A stretch of 64,000 bases of DNA from Parvibaculum sp002684405 (GCA_965140395.1 OZ223207.1:992001-1056000), one strand, 5' to 3'. Numbered from the stretch's first letter, positions 7,146 to 15,686 are shown. A program made the numbers and translations. The notes: generated from the sequence alone by a model not told the origin.

Positions 7146-7967
7146 TTATCGGTCTTCCCATTTCGGTTCGCGTTTCTCGATGAAGGCGCCGATGCCTTCT
7201 TCCGCGTCGCGGGCGAGCATATTGCGCACCATCACCTCGCTTGCATAGTCGTAAGCCTCGCCGACGCCCATTTCGAGCTGGTCGTAAAAGGCCTCCTTGC
7301 CGATGGAGACGGTGAGGGCGGATTTCGACGCAATGATGTCGGCAAAGTGATGCACCGCCGCGTCGAGTTCATCCGCCGTCACGACCTTGTTCACGAGCCC
7401 CATCTCGGCGGCGCGTGCGGCCGGGATCATTTCGCCGGTCAGCAGCATTTCCATCGCATGTTTGCGCGTCACATTGCGCGACAGTGCGACCATGGGCGTC
7501 GAACAGAAGAGCCCGATATTGACGCCGGGCGTAGCGAATTTCGCTTCCTCCGCCGCCACGGCGAGATCGCAGCTCGCAACAAGCTGGCAGCCCGCGGCCG
7601 TCGCGATGCCGTGCACGCGCGCGATCACCGGCTTGGGGCTGCGCATCACCGCCTGCATCAGCGTCGAGCACTGCTTCATCGTCTTTTCGAAGAAGGCGCG
7701 GCCCCGGTCTTCTGCCTGCCTTGCATTGGTGAGTTCCTTGAGGTCGTGCCCGGCGCAGAAGCCCGGCCCGTTCCCCGCCAGGATCACGGCCCTCACGGTG
7801 CTGTCTTCCGCCACGCGGTGCAGCTCGGCCGTCAGCGCCTCCATCAGCGCGCCGGAGAGGCTGTTCCGCTGTTTCGGGCGGTTCAGCGTCAGGGTCGCGA
7901 TCCCGCCCGCATCCTCGCGCAGCAGGATCGGTTCGGCGGTGGCCGCTTGTTCGGCTGGCTGGCTCAT
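7146..7967 (-). CDS. Enoyl-CoA hydratase/isomerase family protein (ECHDC3-like)
   Basis: This is a 273-residue crotonase-fold protein. The CoA-binding loop PGFCAGHDLKEL and oxyanion region HGIATAAGCQLVASCDLAVA are clear. The two catalytic glutamates of true hydratases are absent: the first site reads AAGCQL and the second NIGLFCSTPMV. That pattern matches ECHDC3-type relatives, whose reaction is unsettled, so hydratase activity should not be assumed. It is the first gene of a pair with a CoA-binding protein. Confidence 0.9.
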   Translation of the reverse strand: MSQPAEQAATAEPILLREDAGGIATLTLNRPKQRNSLSGALMEALTAELHRVAEDSTVRAVILAGNGPGFCAGHDLKELTNARQAEDRGRAFFEKTMKQCSTLMQAVMRSPKPVIARVHGIATAAGCQLVASCDLAVAAEEAKFATPGVNIGLFCSTPMVALSRNVTRKHAMEMLLTGEMIPAARAAEMGLVNKVVTADELDAAVHHFADIIASKSALTVSIGKEAFYDQLEMGVGEAYDYASEVMVRNMLARDAEEGIGAFIEKREPKWEDR

Positions 7968-8047
7968 GGCGCTCTCCCTTTATGTTTTGGGGCAGCATAG
8001 CGGGATGGGGAGGGGGTGTCAGGTGGTGTCGATCGCGCAAAAACAGC

Positions 8048-8257
8048 GTCATCCCGGCGAAAGCCGGGACCCACTCGCTTTCCCACAAACTAAAGACCTC
8101 ATCCTGAGGAGGGCCGATAGGCCCGTCTCGAAGGATGGCGTCTGCCCGGGCCTCGCCCTTCGAGACGCGGCTACGCCGCTCCTCAGGGTGAGGAACGAAG
8201 GTATTGATGAGAGAAGCGTCAATGGATCCCGGAGGTCCCGGCTTTCGCCGGGATGAC
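8048..8257. repeat. Family A palindromic repeat split by a family D element (copy 2)
   Basis: The left arm GTCATCCCGGCGAAAGCCGG (8048-) and the right arm TCCCGGCTTTCGCCGGGATG (8236-) are mirror images about 170 bases apart. In other copies the arms are about 80-100 bases apart. The extra material is a family D element. Confidence 0.75.
8097..8194. repeat. Dispersed palindromic repeat, family D, copy 1
   Basis: It runs from CCTCATCCTGAGGAGG to CTCCTCAGGGTGAGG with internal GTCTCGAAGGATGG and CCTTCGAGACGCGGC. It is nested in a family A element; a partial relative is at 45512. Confidence 0.7.
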
Positions 8258-8271
8258 GGCGCTGGTTTTGG

Positions 8272-8826
8272 TTATTGTCCGGACAAAATCCGATACAGCA
8301 CATGCCGCCTCAGCTTGTGCCCCTCGGGCAGGTTCGGGTGGTCGAAATCATCCGCCGGGTCATGCGTCATACCGATCCGCTTCATGACAGCTTGCGAGCG
8401 TAAATTGCTCGTGGCGGTAAAGGAGACGATCTCCGGCAGGCCCAGCTCGTCGAATCCATAGGCCAGCGCCGCCCGGGCGGCTTCGGAGGCAAAGCCCTTG
8501 CCCCAGTGCGGCCTTGCCAGCCGCCAGCCGATTTCCACAACGCTTGCGGGCGGGGCGGGCACGAAGGGCGCTTCGAACATGACTTTCTGGATACCGGTAA
8601 AGCCGATGAAGGAGGCCTCGCCCGGCACTTCCAGCGCCCAGAAGCCGATCCCGTTTTCCTCGATGAGCGATTTTAGCTTTGCGGCCACCGCGTCGCTTTC
8701 CGCGCGGCTGAGCGTGGCGGGGAAATGCTCCATCACCGCCGGGTCGGCGGACATGGCGGCGAAGGGCTCGAAATCCGCCTCGGTCCAGGGCCGGAGGGTG
8801 AGGCGGTCCGTGGTCAGTATTGTCAT
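8272..8826 (-). CDS. GNAT family N-acetyltransferase (RimJ/RimL type)
   Basis: This is a 184-residue acetyl-CoA-dependent acyltransferase. It starts MTILTTDRLTLRPWTEADFE, the standard RimJ/RimL opening, and has the acetyl-CoA loop region WRLARPHWGKGFASEAARAA. A late segment SFTATSNLRSQAVMKRIGM is typical of the subfamily. The substrate is unknown; relatives acetylate protein N-termini, amino acids or antibiotics. It stands alone, leftward, between a repeat cluster and a divergent thioesterase. Confidence 0.92.
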   Translation of the reverse strand: MTILTTDRLTLRPWTEADFEPFAAMSADPAVMEHFPATLSRAESDAVAAKLKSLIEENGIGFWALEVPGEASFIGFTGIQKVMFEAPFVPAPPASVVEIGWRLARPHWGKGFASEAARAALAYGFDELGLPEIVSFTATSNLRSQAVMKRIGMTHDPADDFDHPNLPEGHKLRRHVLYRILSGQ

Positions 8827-8917
8827 CGGGGCTCCTCCATCCGGTCGGGCGGCATTTTTACCTCAAGCGCCGATGGGGTAAAAGCGGCCAACACAAATTG
8901 AAGCGAGGGAGGGTCCG

Positions 8918-9355
8918 GTGAGCGAGATGAAGCCGGTGATGAGCGTGGCGGAGCTGGAAGCCTTTCTGGACAAGGTGTTTCCCCAGATCCGGGAAAATGA
9001 CGCGCGCAGCGAGATCGTCTCCATCGGCCCCGGCACGACGCGGCTGCATCTGCCGTTCAGCGACCGCAATCTGAGGCCGGGCGGCACGCTCTCCGGGCCG
9101 TCGCTCATGGCGCTCGCCGATTACGCCATGTATGCAGTGGTGCTCGCCCACATCGGCCCGGTGGAACTCGCCGTCACGACGAACCTCAATATCAACTTCC
9201 TGCGAAAGCCCGACCCGGCGGATGTCTATGCCGATGCGCGGCTCTTGAAGCTCGGCCGCCGTCTCGCCGTGGGCGAGGTGTCGATCGAACAGGAAGGCCA
9301 GGACGGCCCGGTCGCGCATGTGACCACGACCTATTCCATCCCGCCGCACCGGTGA
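8918..9355 (+). CDS. PaaI-like hotdog-fold thioesterase
   Basis: This is a 145-residue hotdog-fold protein. The motif RPGGTLSGPSLMALADYAMY marks the active-site helix of the PaaI/YdiI group, and NLNINFLRKPDPADV the following strand. It would hydrolyse acyl-CoA thioesters; the acyl group is unknown. The start is GTG with GAGGGAGG just upstream. It is divergent from the GNAT gene and followed by an MFS transporter. Confidence 0.9.
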   Translation: MSEMKPVMSVAELEAFLDKVFPQIRENDARSEIVSIGPGTTRLHLPFSDRNLRPGGTLSGPSLMALADYAMYAVVLAHIGPVELAVTTNLNINFLRKPDPADVYADARLLKLGRRLAVGEVSIEQEGQDGPVAHVTTTYSIPPHR

Positions 9356-9453
9356 GATATGGGGTGGGGGCTGCAAAGCGGCGGCGGCCGGGCTATATCG
9401 GTAGGTAACTGAAATTCCATTGCGCCGGGCGGGAGGCCTGCCGGGCGCCTTAA

Positions 9454-10872
9454 GTGACCCCGATGTTCAAGCCCTTCAAGGGAGTGCCGGAGGACGGCCT
9501 TCCCAATCCCCAGCGCTACCTCGCCATTGCCACGGTCGCCGCCGGCGTCACCATGGCCGTGCTGGACGGGGCGATCGTGAACATCGCGCTGCCGACCATC
9601 GCGCGCGATTTCAACGTCACGGCGGCGGATTCGGTCTGGGTGGTGAACGCCTATCAGTTCATCGTGCTGGTCTCGCTGCTGGCCTTTTCCTCGCTCGGCG
9701 AAATTTACGGCTATCGCTATATCTATCGCTTCGGGCTTGCCGTCTTCGGCGTCGCCTCGCTTGCCTGCGCCATGTCGGACAGTTTGTGGACGCTGGTGGC
9801 CGCGCGCCTGCTACAGGGGTTCGGCGCGGCGGCGATCATGAGCGTCAATACCGCGCTGGTGCGCTTCATCTATCCGCGCGCGCAGTTGGGGCGCGGCATC
9901 GCCATCAATGCACAGGTGGTGGCCGTCGCGGCGGCGGCGGGGCCGACGCTGGCCGCGGCCATCCTTTCCTTCACCTCCTGGCACTGGCTCTTCCTCATCA
10001 ATATTCCCTTCAGCGTGCTGGCGCTCTGGCTGTCGCGTTACCTGCCCATGACGACCAGGGGGCGGCACAGCTTCGACTTCCCGAGCGCGGCGCTCAATGC
10101 GGCGACCTTTGCCCTGCTTATCGTCGGCATCGAGCAATTGGGCCATGGGGTGGGAAATCTCGGCGTGCCGCTCGCCGCCTTTGCCGGGGCAGGGCTGGCG
10201 GGCTTCCTTCTCGTCCGCCGCCAGCTCGACCGCCATGCGCCGCTTTTCCCGGTCGATCTGCTGAAGCTGCCGATTTTCAGCCTCTCGGTCGGCGCCTCGG
10301 TGACGAGCTTCATCGCCCAGCTCATGATCTTCATTTCGCTGCCTTTCTATTTCCAGAATGTGCTGGGCTTCAGCGAACTCGATACCGGTCTTCTGATGAC
10401 GCCCTGGCCGTTGGCATTGCTGCTCTGCGCGCAGGTCGTGGGGCGGCTCACCGACCGCGTTCATCCCGGCTATCTCGGCTCAGCGGGGCTCGTCGTGCTG
10501 CTGGCCTCCGTGTTGTCGCTGGGGCTGATGCCCGCACAGCCGGGCTATTTCGACATTATCTGGCGCATGTTCTTTGCCGGGCTCGGCTTTGCCTTCTTCC
10601 AGACGCCCAATAACCGCACGCTCATCAATGCCGCGCCGGCCGAGCGCACGGGCGGGGCGAGCGGCATGCTGGGCATGGCGCGCCTGCTCGGCCAGACCAC
10701 GGGCGCGGCTTTTGCGGCGGTGATTTTCCGTCTGTCGGGCGACGGCGCGGCGCGCGAGGCGCTCATGGTGGCGGCGGTCTGCGTGGCGCTGGCGCTCATC
10801 CTCAGCCTGTCGCGGCTGTCGCGCCGGGGCGGCCGGGGCAGGGATGCGGGACGCTCGCCGGAGGATTTTTGA
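9454..10872 (+). CDS. MFS transporter (DHA2-type drug/H+ antiporter)
   Basis: This is a 472-residue inner-membrane transporter with about 14 hydrophobic segments, as in the DHA2 family. Motif VTMAVLDGAIVNIALPTIAR (helix 1) and ARLLQGFGAAAIMSVNTALV (helix 4) are characteristic. It probably exports drugs or other small organic molecules using the proton gradient; substrate unknown. Start is GTG at 9454 or ATG at 9463, three codons later. It lies upstream of rplM with a terminator-like hairpin between. Confidence 0.9.
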   Translation: MTPMFKPFKGVPEDGLPNPQRYLAIATVAAGVTMAVLDGAIVNIALPTIARDFNVTAADSVWVVNAYQFIVLVSLLAFSSLGEIYGYRYIYRFGLAVFGVASLACAMSDSLWTLVAARLLQGFGAAAIMSVNTALVRFIYPRAQLGRGIAINAQVVAVAAAAGPTLAAAILSFTSWHWLFLINIPFSVLALWLSRYLPMTTRGRHSFDFPSAALNAATFALLIVGIEQLGHGVGNLGVPLAAFAGAGLAGFLLVRRQLDRHAPLFPVDLLKLPIFSLSVGASVTSFIAQLMIFISLPFYFQNVLGFSELDTGLLMTPWPLALLLCAQVVGRLTDRVHPGYLGSAGLVVLLASVLSLGLMPAQPGYFDIIWRMFFAGLGFAFFQTPNNRTLINAAPAERTGGASGMLGMARLLGQTTGAAFAAVIFRLSGDGAAREALMVAAVCVALALILSLSRLSRRGGRGRDAGRSPEDF

Positions 10873-10944
10873 GGTATTTAGATACCGCAAAGATAAGTTG
10901 CTGTTTTAAAGCCGTTTTTCTGACCATGAACCCGCTCTTTAGTG

Positions 10945-10973
10945 TTGACAGCAGGCGCTCCCTCCCGTAAATC
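10945..10973 (+). promoter_or_regulatory. rplM: Predicted rplM-rpsI promoter
   Basis: Perfect TTGACA (10945-10950), a 17-base spacer and TAAATC (10968-10973). It lies 110 bases before rplM, giving a leader of about 100 bases that begins with a strong hairpin. Confidence 0.55.
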
Positions 10974-10984
10974 CAGCGCCAATC

Positions 10985-11015
10985 GAGGCCGGAATCTCCT
11001 TTCCGGCCTCCTTTT
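10985..11015 (+). terminator. Hairpin with T-run before rplM (terminator or leader structure)
   Basis: GAGGCCGGA/TCCGGCCTC with an 8-base loop, then CTTTT. It looks like a terminator for the MFS gene, yet it lies just downstream of the best rplM promoter and would be at the very 5' end of that message. Confidence 0.65.
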
Positions 11016-11083
11016 CATTAGCTCCTCCATCAGGGCCGGGTGCCGCCGAAAACGGGCAACCTGCGCCGACAGGGAAAATTCGC

Positions 11084-11548
11084 ATGAAGACCTATTCCGC
11101 GAAGCCCGCCGAGGTCGAGAAGAAGTGGATCGTGATCGACGCCGAAGGCGTCGTGGTGGGGCGTCTTGCCTCGTTCGTCGCGAACCGGCTGCGTGGCAAG
11201 CACAAGCCGACCTACACGCCCCATATCGATTGCGGCGACAACGTCATCATCGTGAACGCCGATAAGGTCGTGTTCTCGGGCCGGAAGTATGACGACAAGC
11301 GCTATTACCGCCACACGGGCTATCCGGGCGGTATCAAGGAGACCTCTCCGAAGCGCATCCTGGAAGGCGCGCATCCCGAGCGCGCGCTCGAGCTGGCCGT
11401 TCAGCGCATGGTTCCGCGCGGACCGCTTGGCCGCAAGCAGCTTTCCAATCTCCATGTTTATGGCGGTGCGGAGCATCCGCATGAGGCGCAGAAGCCGGAA
11501 ACGGTCGATTTCGCTGCCCTGAACCGCAAGAACGCGAGGACTGCCTGA
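11084..11548 (+). CDS. rplM: 50S ribosomal protein L13
   Basis: This is a 154-residue early-assembly protein of the large subunit. It begins MKTYSAKPAEVEKKWIVIDA and includes RLRGKHKPTYTPH and the conserved segment RHTGYPGGIKE, then GPLGRKQLSNLHVYGG AEHPH. AGGGA about eight bases upstream supports the ATG. The stop overlaps the rpsI start by one base (TGATG), the near-universal rplM-rpsI pair. Confidence 0.98.
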   Translation: MKTYSAKPAEVEKKWIVIDAEGVVVGRLASFVANRLRGKHKPTYTPHIDCGDNVIIVNADKVVFSGRKYDDKRYYRHTGYPGGIKETSPKRILEGAHPERALELAVQRMVPRGPLGRKQLSNLHVYGGAEHPHEAQKPETVDFAALNRKNARTA

Positions 11549-12054
11549 TGTCCGACACACACAGCCTTGAAGACCTGAAGGACGCGATGGAAGGCACGCC
11601 TTCCACGACGGCGACGACGCCGGCCGCGGAAGAAGCCGCCGCGCCCGCCGAGCCCAAGCTCGACAAGTTCGGCCGTGCCTATGCCACGGGCCGCCGCAAG
11701 GACGCGATCGCTCGCGTCTGGCTGAAGCCCGGCTCCGGCAAGATCATGATCAACGGCAAGGAGCTGGACCGCTATTTCGCGCGTCCGGTGCTGCGCATGA
11801 TCCTGCGTCAGCCGCTTGAGACCGCTCAGCGCGAAGACCAGTTCGACATCACCTGCACGGTGGTCGGCGGCGGTCTGTCCGGCCAGGCCGGTGCGCTGCG
11901 TCACGGTATTTCCCGTGCGCTGACCTACTACGAGCCGGCGCTCCGCCCGGCGCTGAAGGCCGAAGGCTTCCTCACGCGCGACTCGCGCGTCGTGGAACGC
12001 AAGAAGTACGGCAAGCGCAAGGCCCGCCGCAGCTTCCAGTTCTCGAAGCGCTGA
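11548..12054 (+). CDS. rpsI: 30S ribosomal protein S9
   Basis: This is a 168-residue small-subunit protein. The core starts at about residue 45 with YATGRRKDAIARVWLKPGSG and ends with KYGKRKARRSFQFSKR, whose C-terminal arginine reaches the P-site tRNA. An Ala/Glu/Thr-rich N-terminal extension of about 40 residues precedes the core; alphaproteobacterial S9 proteins often carry one. Co-translated with rplM and followed by a clear terminator. Confidence 0.98.
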   Translation: MSDTHSLEDLKDAMEGTPSTTATTPAAEEAAAPAEPKLDKFGRAYATGRRKDAIARVWLKPGSGKIMINGKELDRYFARPVLRMILRQPLETAQREDQFDITCTVVGGGLSGQAGALRHGISRALTYYEPALRPALKAEGFLTRDSRVVERKKYGKRKARRSFQFSKR

Positions 12055-12079
12055 TCCGCTTCTGCTGGACACAAGATCA

Positions 12080-12110
12080 GGGCGCCCCGGATTACCGAGG
12101 CGCCCTTTTT
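12080..12110 (+). terminator. Rho-independent terminator after rpsI
   Basis: An 11-base-pair stem with one mismatch (GGGCGCCCCGG with CCGAGGCGCCC), loop ATTA, then TTTTT. It lies 25 bases after the rpsI stop. Confidence 0.88.
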
Positions 12111-12132
12111 CTTTGTAGCGGTCTCCGATGTC

Positions 12133-12212
12133 GTCATGCCCCGCTTTATGCGGGGCATCCACGTCTTGCGGGTTTTGAAGACGTGGATGGCCCGGACAAG
12201 CCGGGCCATGAC
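12133..12212. repeat. Dispersed palindromic repeat, family B, copy 1
   Basis: Two palindromes joined by a spacer: GTCATGCCCCGCTTTATGCG, then CATCCACGTCTT, AAGACGTGGATGG and CCGGACAAGCCGGGCCATGA C. The same layout occurs at 16165, 18679, 26959 and 43706. Confidence 0.8.
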
Positions 12213-12235
12213 GCACGAGAGGGTGAGACCTCTCC

Positions 12236-13549
12236 TCAAAACTCCCGCAGATTGTCCCGCAGCAGCTTGTGCTTGTATTCGGTGCGCATCAGGCCGCGCT
12301 TCTGGAGGGCGGGCACGAGGCCGTCGGTGACTTCCACCACATAGCGGCGGCTGACGCGTAGCGTCGGCGTCGTGACGAGGAAGCCGTCGCCGCCCACTTC
12401 GGCCATCGCGTCGCCCATGCGTTCGGCCACCTGGTCGGGCGTGCCGATCAGTTCCAGCGACGACACCATGCCGCCACCGCTGTCGGCGGCGAGTTCGCGC
12501 AAGGTCTTGCCGCTGCCCCATTGCTGGAACTTGTCGAGCGTGCCGGATTCGCCGTTCGTCACCAGCTTTTCCGGCAGCGGCTTGTCGAGGTCGAATTGTG
12601 CGAAGTCGATTTCGGTGATGCCCGACATGGAGACCAGAATGTCGGTGACGAAATTGTCCGACATCATCACGCGGCCGTATTTCTCGCGCGCTTCCTTTTC
12701 CGTCTCGCCCAGCGTCGGCGTGATGCAGAAGAGCACCTTGATGTCGTCCGGATCGCGGCCGAGTTTTTCGGCGCGCGCGCGAATGTCGTCGCGGAAGGCC
12801 TTCATGCCCTCGACGCCGTTTGCGACCGAGACGATGGAGTCCGCATGGGTGGCGGCGAAGTCGCGCCCGCGCGGCGAGGCGCCGGCCTGCACGAAGACGG
12901 GTTTTCCCTGCGGCGAGGGCACGGTGTTGAGCGGTCCGCGCACATTGAAGAATTCGCCCTTGTGGTCGATGGTGTGCACCTTGGACGGGTCGGCATAGAC
13001 GCCGTTCTCGCGGTCCAGCACCACCGCGTCCGGCTCCCAGCTTTCAAAGAGTTTGTGCACGACCTCCATATATTCGTCGGCCATCGCATAGCGCTGCTCG
13101 CGCGGTGGCAGCGCGTCCATGTTGAAGTTCTGCGCGGCGAGGTCTTCCGCGCTCGTCACGACGTTCCAGCCGAAACGGCCTTTCGTCAGGCTGTCGATGG
13201 TGGAGGAAAGCCGCGCCAGCATGAAGGGCGGGTAGGCCATGGTGGACATGGTGGCGATGACGCCGAGATGTTGCGTCGCCATGCCCATGGCGACGGCCAG
13301 CGGCGCGGGATCGTGCTTGGGTGCGATCATGGCGGCTTTCAGCGCCAGGTCGCGGCTGCCGCCGTAGATCTCCGGCACCATGAGCTTGTCCTCGATCATG
13401 ATGTAGTCGAAGCAGGCCCGGTCCAGCATCTTCGCCATCTCGATATAGAACTCGCCGTCCCAGGGCGAGCCGCCATTGCCGAAAGGCTCGCGCCACTCGT
13501 CCGGCGTGAAGTTCATGAACCATGAGAGGTGAAAGCGCTTGTCGGTCAT
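12236..13549 (-). CDS. LLM-class flavin-dependent monooxygenase
   Basis: This is a 437-residue luciferase-like TIM-barrel protein of the NtaA/SnaA/DszA/SsuD group, which uses FMNH2 from a partner reductase. Markers are FHLSWFMNFTPDEWREPFG, GRFGWNVVTSAEDLAAQNF and FVQAGASPRGRDFAA. The substrate is unknown; relatives attack chelators, sulfonates, long-chain alkanes or heterocycles. The ATG at 13549 has GAGG seven bases upstream; a TTG two codons earlier is too close to it. It diverges from a TetR gene with an operator between, so it is probably induced by its substrate. Confidence 0.92.
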   Translation of the reverse strand: MTDKRFHLSWFMNFTPDEWREPFGNGGSPWDGEFYIEMAKMLDRACFDYIMIEDKLMVPEIYGGSRDLALKAAMIAPKHDPAPLAVAMGMATQHLGVIATMSTMAYPPFMLARLSSTIDSLTKGRFGWNVVTSAEDLAAQNFNMDALPPREQRYAMADEYMEVVHKLFESWEPDAVVLDRENGVYADPSKVHTIDHKGEFFNVRGPLNTVPSPQGKPVFVQAGASPRGRDFAATHADSIVSVANGVEGMKAFRDDIRARAEKLGRDPDDIKVLFCITPTLGETEKEAREKYGRVMMSDNFVTDILVSMSGITEIDFAQFDLDKPLPEKLVTNGESGTLDKFQQWGSGKTLRELAADSGGGMVSSLELIGTPDQVAERMGDAMAEVGGDGFLVTTPTLRVSRRYVVEVTDGLVPALQKRGLMRTEYKHKLLRDNLREF

Positions 13550-13618
13550 TGCCAATCCTCAAAACTCTGCCGCCGGGCGCGAGGGGGCGCGGGGCGGATA
13601 CGAAACATACGGGTGACG

Positions 13619-13646
13619 CCGCTATTAAGCGGGTGTTTAATAGTGG
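13619..13646. promoter_or_regulatory. Probable TetR operator in the divergent LLM/tetR region
   Basis: CCGCTATTAA (13619-13628) and TTAATAGTGG (13637-13646) form an inverted repeat with 9 of 10 matching positions and an 8-base spacer. It sits in an otherwise GC-rich gap between the monooxygenase and tetR starts. Confidence 0.65.
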
Positions 13647-13744
13647 CTGGCAAGGATTTTCTTCGGTGGGAAATTTTGCAATGAGGGGAGGGCGTCCCTA
13701 CCTTGTGCGCCGGCCCCTTGAGGCCCGACGATCGGACTTGGAAG

Positions 13745-14416
13745 ATGAGCGGCAAGCAGACGAGAAAGCGGCTGGACCCGGCGGAGCGGAAGGAGCTGAT
13801 CCTGGAAGGGGCGCTCAAGCTGTTTGCCGAGCGGCACTACACCACGGTCACGGTGCGCGACATCGCGCGCGGCTGCGGGATGAATGTCGCGCTCATCTAT
13901 CATTATTTCGACGACAAGGATCATCTGGTCCGTTCCACGCTCGCGCATGCGATCAGCGAGTTTCTCGACAGCTATTCCGCGCGCACGGCGGAGGAGAACG
14001 GCGACCCTCTGGGCGAGATCGGCGCCTGGCTCGACGCCAATGTCGAGATGGCGCCCACGCTTCTCAGGATGGTGAAGCTGATGGCGGACTATTCCGTCTC
14101 CGGCGACCGGCATGACGAGATCGGCCAGATGATCGGCGAGTTCTACGCCCGCGAGCAGGAGGTGCTGGAAAAGGCGATCCGGCGCGGCATCCGGCGGGGC
14201 GATTTCCGCAAGGTGGATGTGAAGCGCACGGCGCGCCAGGTCAGCCTCACGCTCGATGGCATCTTCCATGCCTCCGCCAGCCGAGCGGACGACCGCATTC
14301 CGCAGGATATTGCGGATCTCGCCGATCTCCTGCGGCGCATTCTGGGCGTCGAAGAGGCCGAAACCCCCACAAAACCGCCGAAAAAGCCGCGCCGCAAACC
14401 GGTGGCGGCGGACTAG
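13745..14416 (+). CDS. TetR family transcriptional regulator
   Basis: This is a 223-residue one-component regulator. The DNA-binding domain is in the first 65 residues: LILEGALKLFAERHYTTVTV, then RDIARGCGMNVALIYHYFDD, which holds the recognition helix. The C-terminal part is helical and should bind a ligand; it ends in a lysine/proline-rich tail (PTKPPKKPRRKP). I take the ATG at 13745 because 14 upstream codons are out of family. It is divergent from the monooxygenase and probably represses it through the palindrome at 13619-13646. Confidence 0.92.
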   Translation: MSGKQTRKRLDPAERKELILEGALKLFAERHYTTVTVRDIARGCGMNVALIYHYFDDKDHLVRSTLAHAISEFLDSYSARTAEENGDPLGEIGAWLDANVEMAPTLLRMVKLMADYSVSGDRHDEIGQMIGEFYAREQEVLEKAIRRGIRRGDFRKVDVKRTARQVSLTLDGIFHASASRADDRIPQDIADLADLLRRILGVEEAETPTKPPKKPRRKPVAAD

Positions 14417-14498
14417 CCCGGCGCATCGCTTTTCCGCGGTGTCTTGCGGTATCTACCCGTTCCATATATCCCCTCGCTCTCGGACAGGAGCTTGAAAC

Positions 14499-15452
14499 AT
14501 GGCGACCAGAATTTTCATCGACGGCGAAGTCGGCACGACGGGTCTTCAGATCAAGTCGCGGCTCGCCACGCGTTCGGATTTCGACTTCATCTCGCTCGGC
14601 GAGGAGAAGCGCAAGGACGCGGCCGCCCGGCGCGAGGCGCTCAATGAAGCCGATGTCGTCATTCTCTGCCTGCCGGACGATGCCGCGCGCGAAGCTGTCG
14701 CGCTGATCGACAATAATCGCACGCGGGTGATCGACGCCTCCACCGCGCATCGGGTGGCCGAGGGCTGGACCTATGGCTTCCCGGAAATGACGCCCTCGCA
14801 GAAGCAGGAAATCTCCGGTGCCATGCGCGTCACCAATCCGGGCTGCTATCCGACCGGTATGATCGCGCTTGTACGCCCGCTGGTCGATGCGGGGCTCGTG
14901 CCGTCGGGCTGGCCGCTCACCGTCAACGCCGTGTCGGGCTATTCCGGCGGCGGCAAGGGCATGATCGCCGAGTTCGAGGACGAGAGCGCCTCCAACCACA
15001 CCAAAGACAATTACCGCACCTATGCGCTCACGCTCGCGCACAAGCATGTGCCGGAAATGCAGGCCTATGGCGGGCTTGGCCATCCGCCGCTTTTCGCGCC
15101 CGCCGTGGGCCGCTATGCGCAGGGCATGATCGTGGACGTGCCGCTCCAGCTCTGGGCGCTCGAGGGCACGCCGACGCCCGCCGCGCTGCGCGACGTATTG
15201 GCGAAGCATTTCGAAGGCCGGCAATTCGTCAGCGTGGCGAGCGCGGAAGAGACGGACGCCATGAAGGGGCTCGACCCGGAAGGCCTCAACGGCACCAACC
15301 GGCTGAAGCTCTTCGTCTTCGGCAATGAGCAGACGCAACAGGCAAGGCTCGTCGCGCTGCTCGACAATCTCGGCAAGGGCGCCTCCGGTCAGGCCGTGCA
15401 GTGCCTCAACATCATGACCGGCGCGGAAGAGGGTCTGGGCGTCGATCTCTAG
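14499..15452 (+). CDS. argC: N-acetyl-gamma-glutamyl-phosphate reductase, type 2
   Basis: This is a 317-residue NADPH enzyme of arginine synthesis that reduces N-acetylglutamyl-5-phosphate to the semialdehyde. It has the opening RIFIDGEVGTTGLQIKSRL and catalytic Cys116 in VTNPGCYPTGM, and its length fits the shorter type 2 form. In many alphaproteobacteria argC directly follows rplM-rpsI; here the LLM monooxygenase/TetR pair lies between. GACAGGAG upstream supports the start. Confidence 0.95.
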   Translation: MATRIFIDGEVGTTGLQIKSRLATRSDFDFISLGEEKRKDAAARREALNEADVVILCLPDDAAREAVALIDNNRTRVIDASTAHRVAEGWTYGFPEMTPSQKQEISGAMRVTNPGCYPTGMIALVRPLVDAGLVPSGWPLTVNAVSGYSGGGKGMIAEFEDESASNHTKDNYRTYALTLAHKHVPEMQAYGGLGHPPLFAPAVGRYAQGMIVDVPLQLWALEGTPTPAALRDVLAKHFEGRQFVSVASAEETDAMKGLDPEGLNGTNRLKLFVFGNEQTQQARLVALLDNLGKGASGQAVQCLNIMTGAEEGLGVDL

Positions 15453-15473
15453 GAAGGGCGACACAAAACATGT

Positions 15474-15571
15474 GTCACCCCGGGCTTGTCCCGGGGCCCA
15501 GGGGCCGCAAGCACTGAGTCTGTTGCCCTGAATCCCGGCCCACCTTTACATGCAAGGAGGGCCGGGATGAC
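15474..15571. repeat. Dispersed palindromic repeat, family A, copy 3
   Basis: It begins GTCACCCCGGGCTTGTCCCG and ends GGAGGGCCGGGATGAC, 20 bases after the argC stop. Confidence 0.72.
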
Positions 15572-15607
15572 ATTGTTGTGTTGGCTAAACAGCGCTTAGA
15601 ACTCGGT

Positions 15608-15675
15608 GTTATCCCAGCGAAAGCCGGGACCCAATCAACTTTTCGGATTTGCCGAGATGCCAATGGATCCCGGGA
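15608..15675. repeat. Dispersed palindromic repeat, family A, copy 4 (degenerate)
   Basis: It begins GTTATCCCAGCGAAAGCCGG and ends CAATGGATCCCGGGA. The usual right arm is cut short. Its last bases merge with the ribosome site of the small gene at 15687. Confidence 0.6.
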
Positions 15676-15686
15676 GGTGATGCGCC

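Noticed and set aside
12133..12212. Family B repeats as transcription terminators
   Set aside because: They have strong palindromes but no T-runs, and a normal terminator already closes rpsI just upstream.
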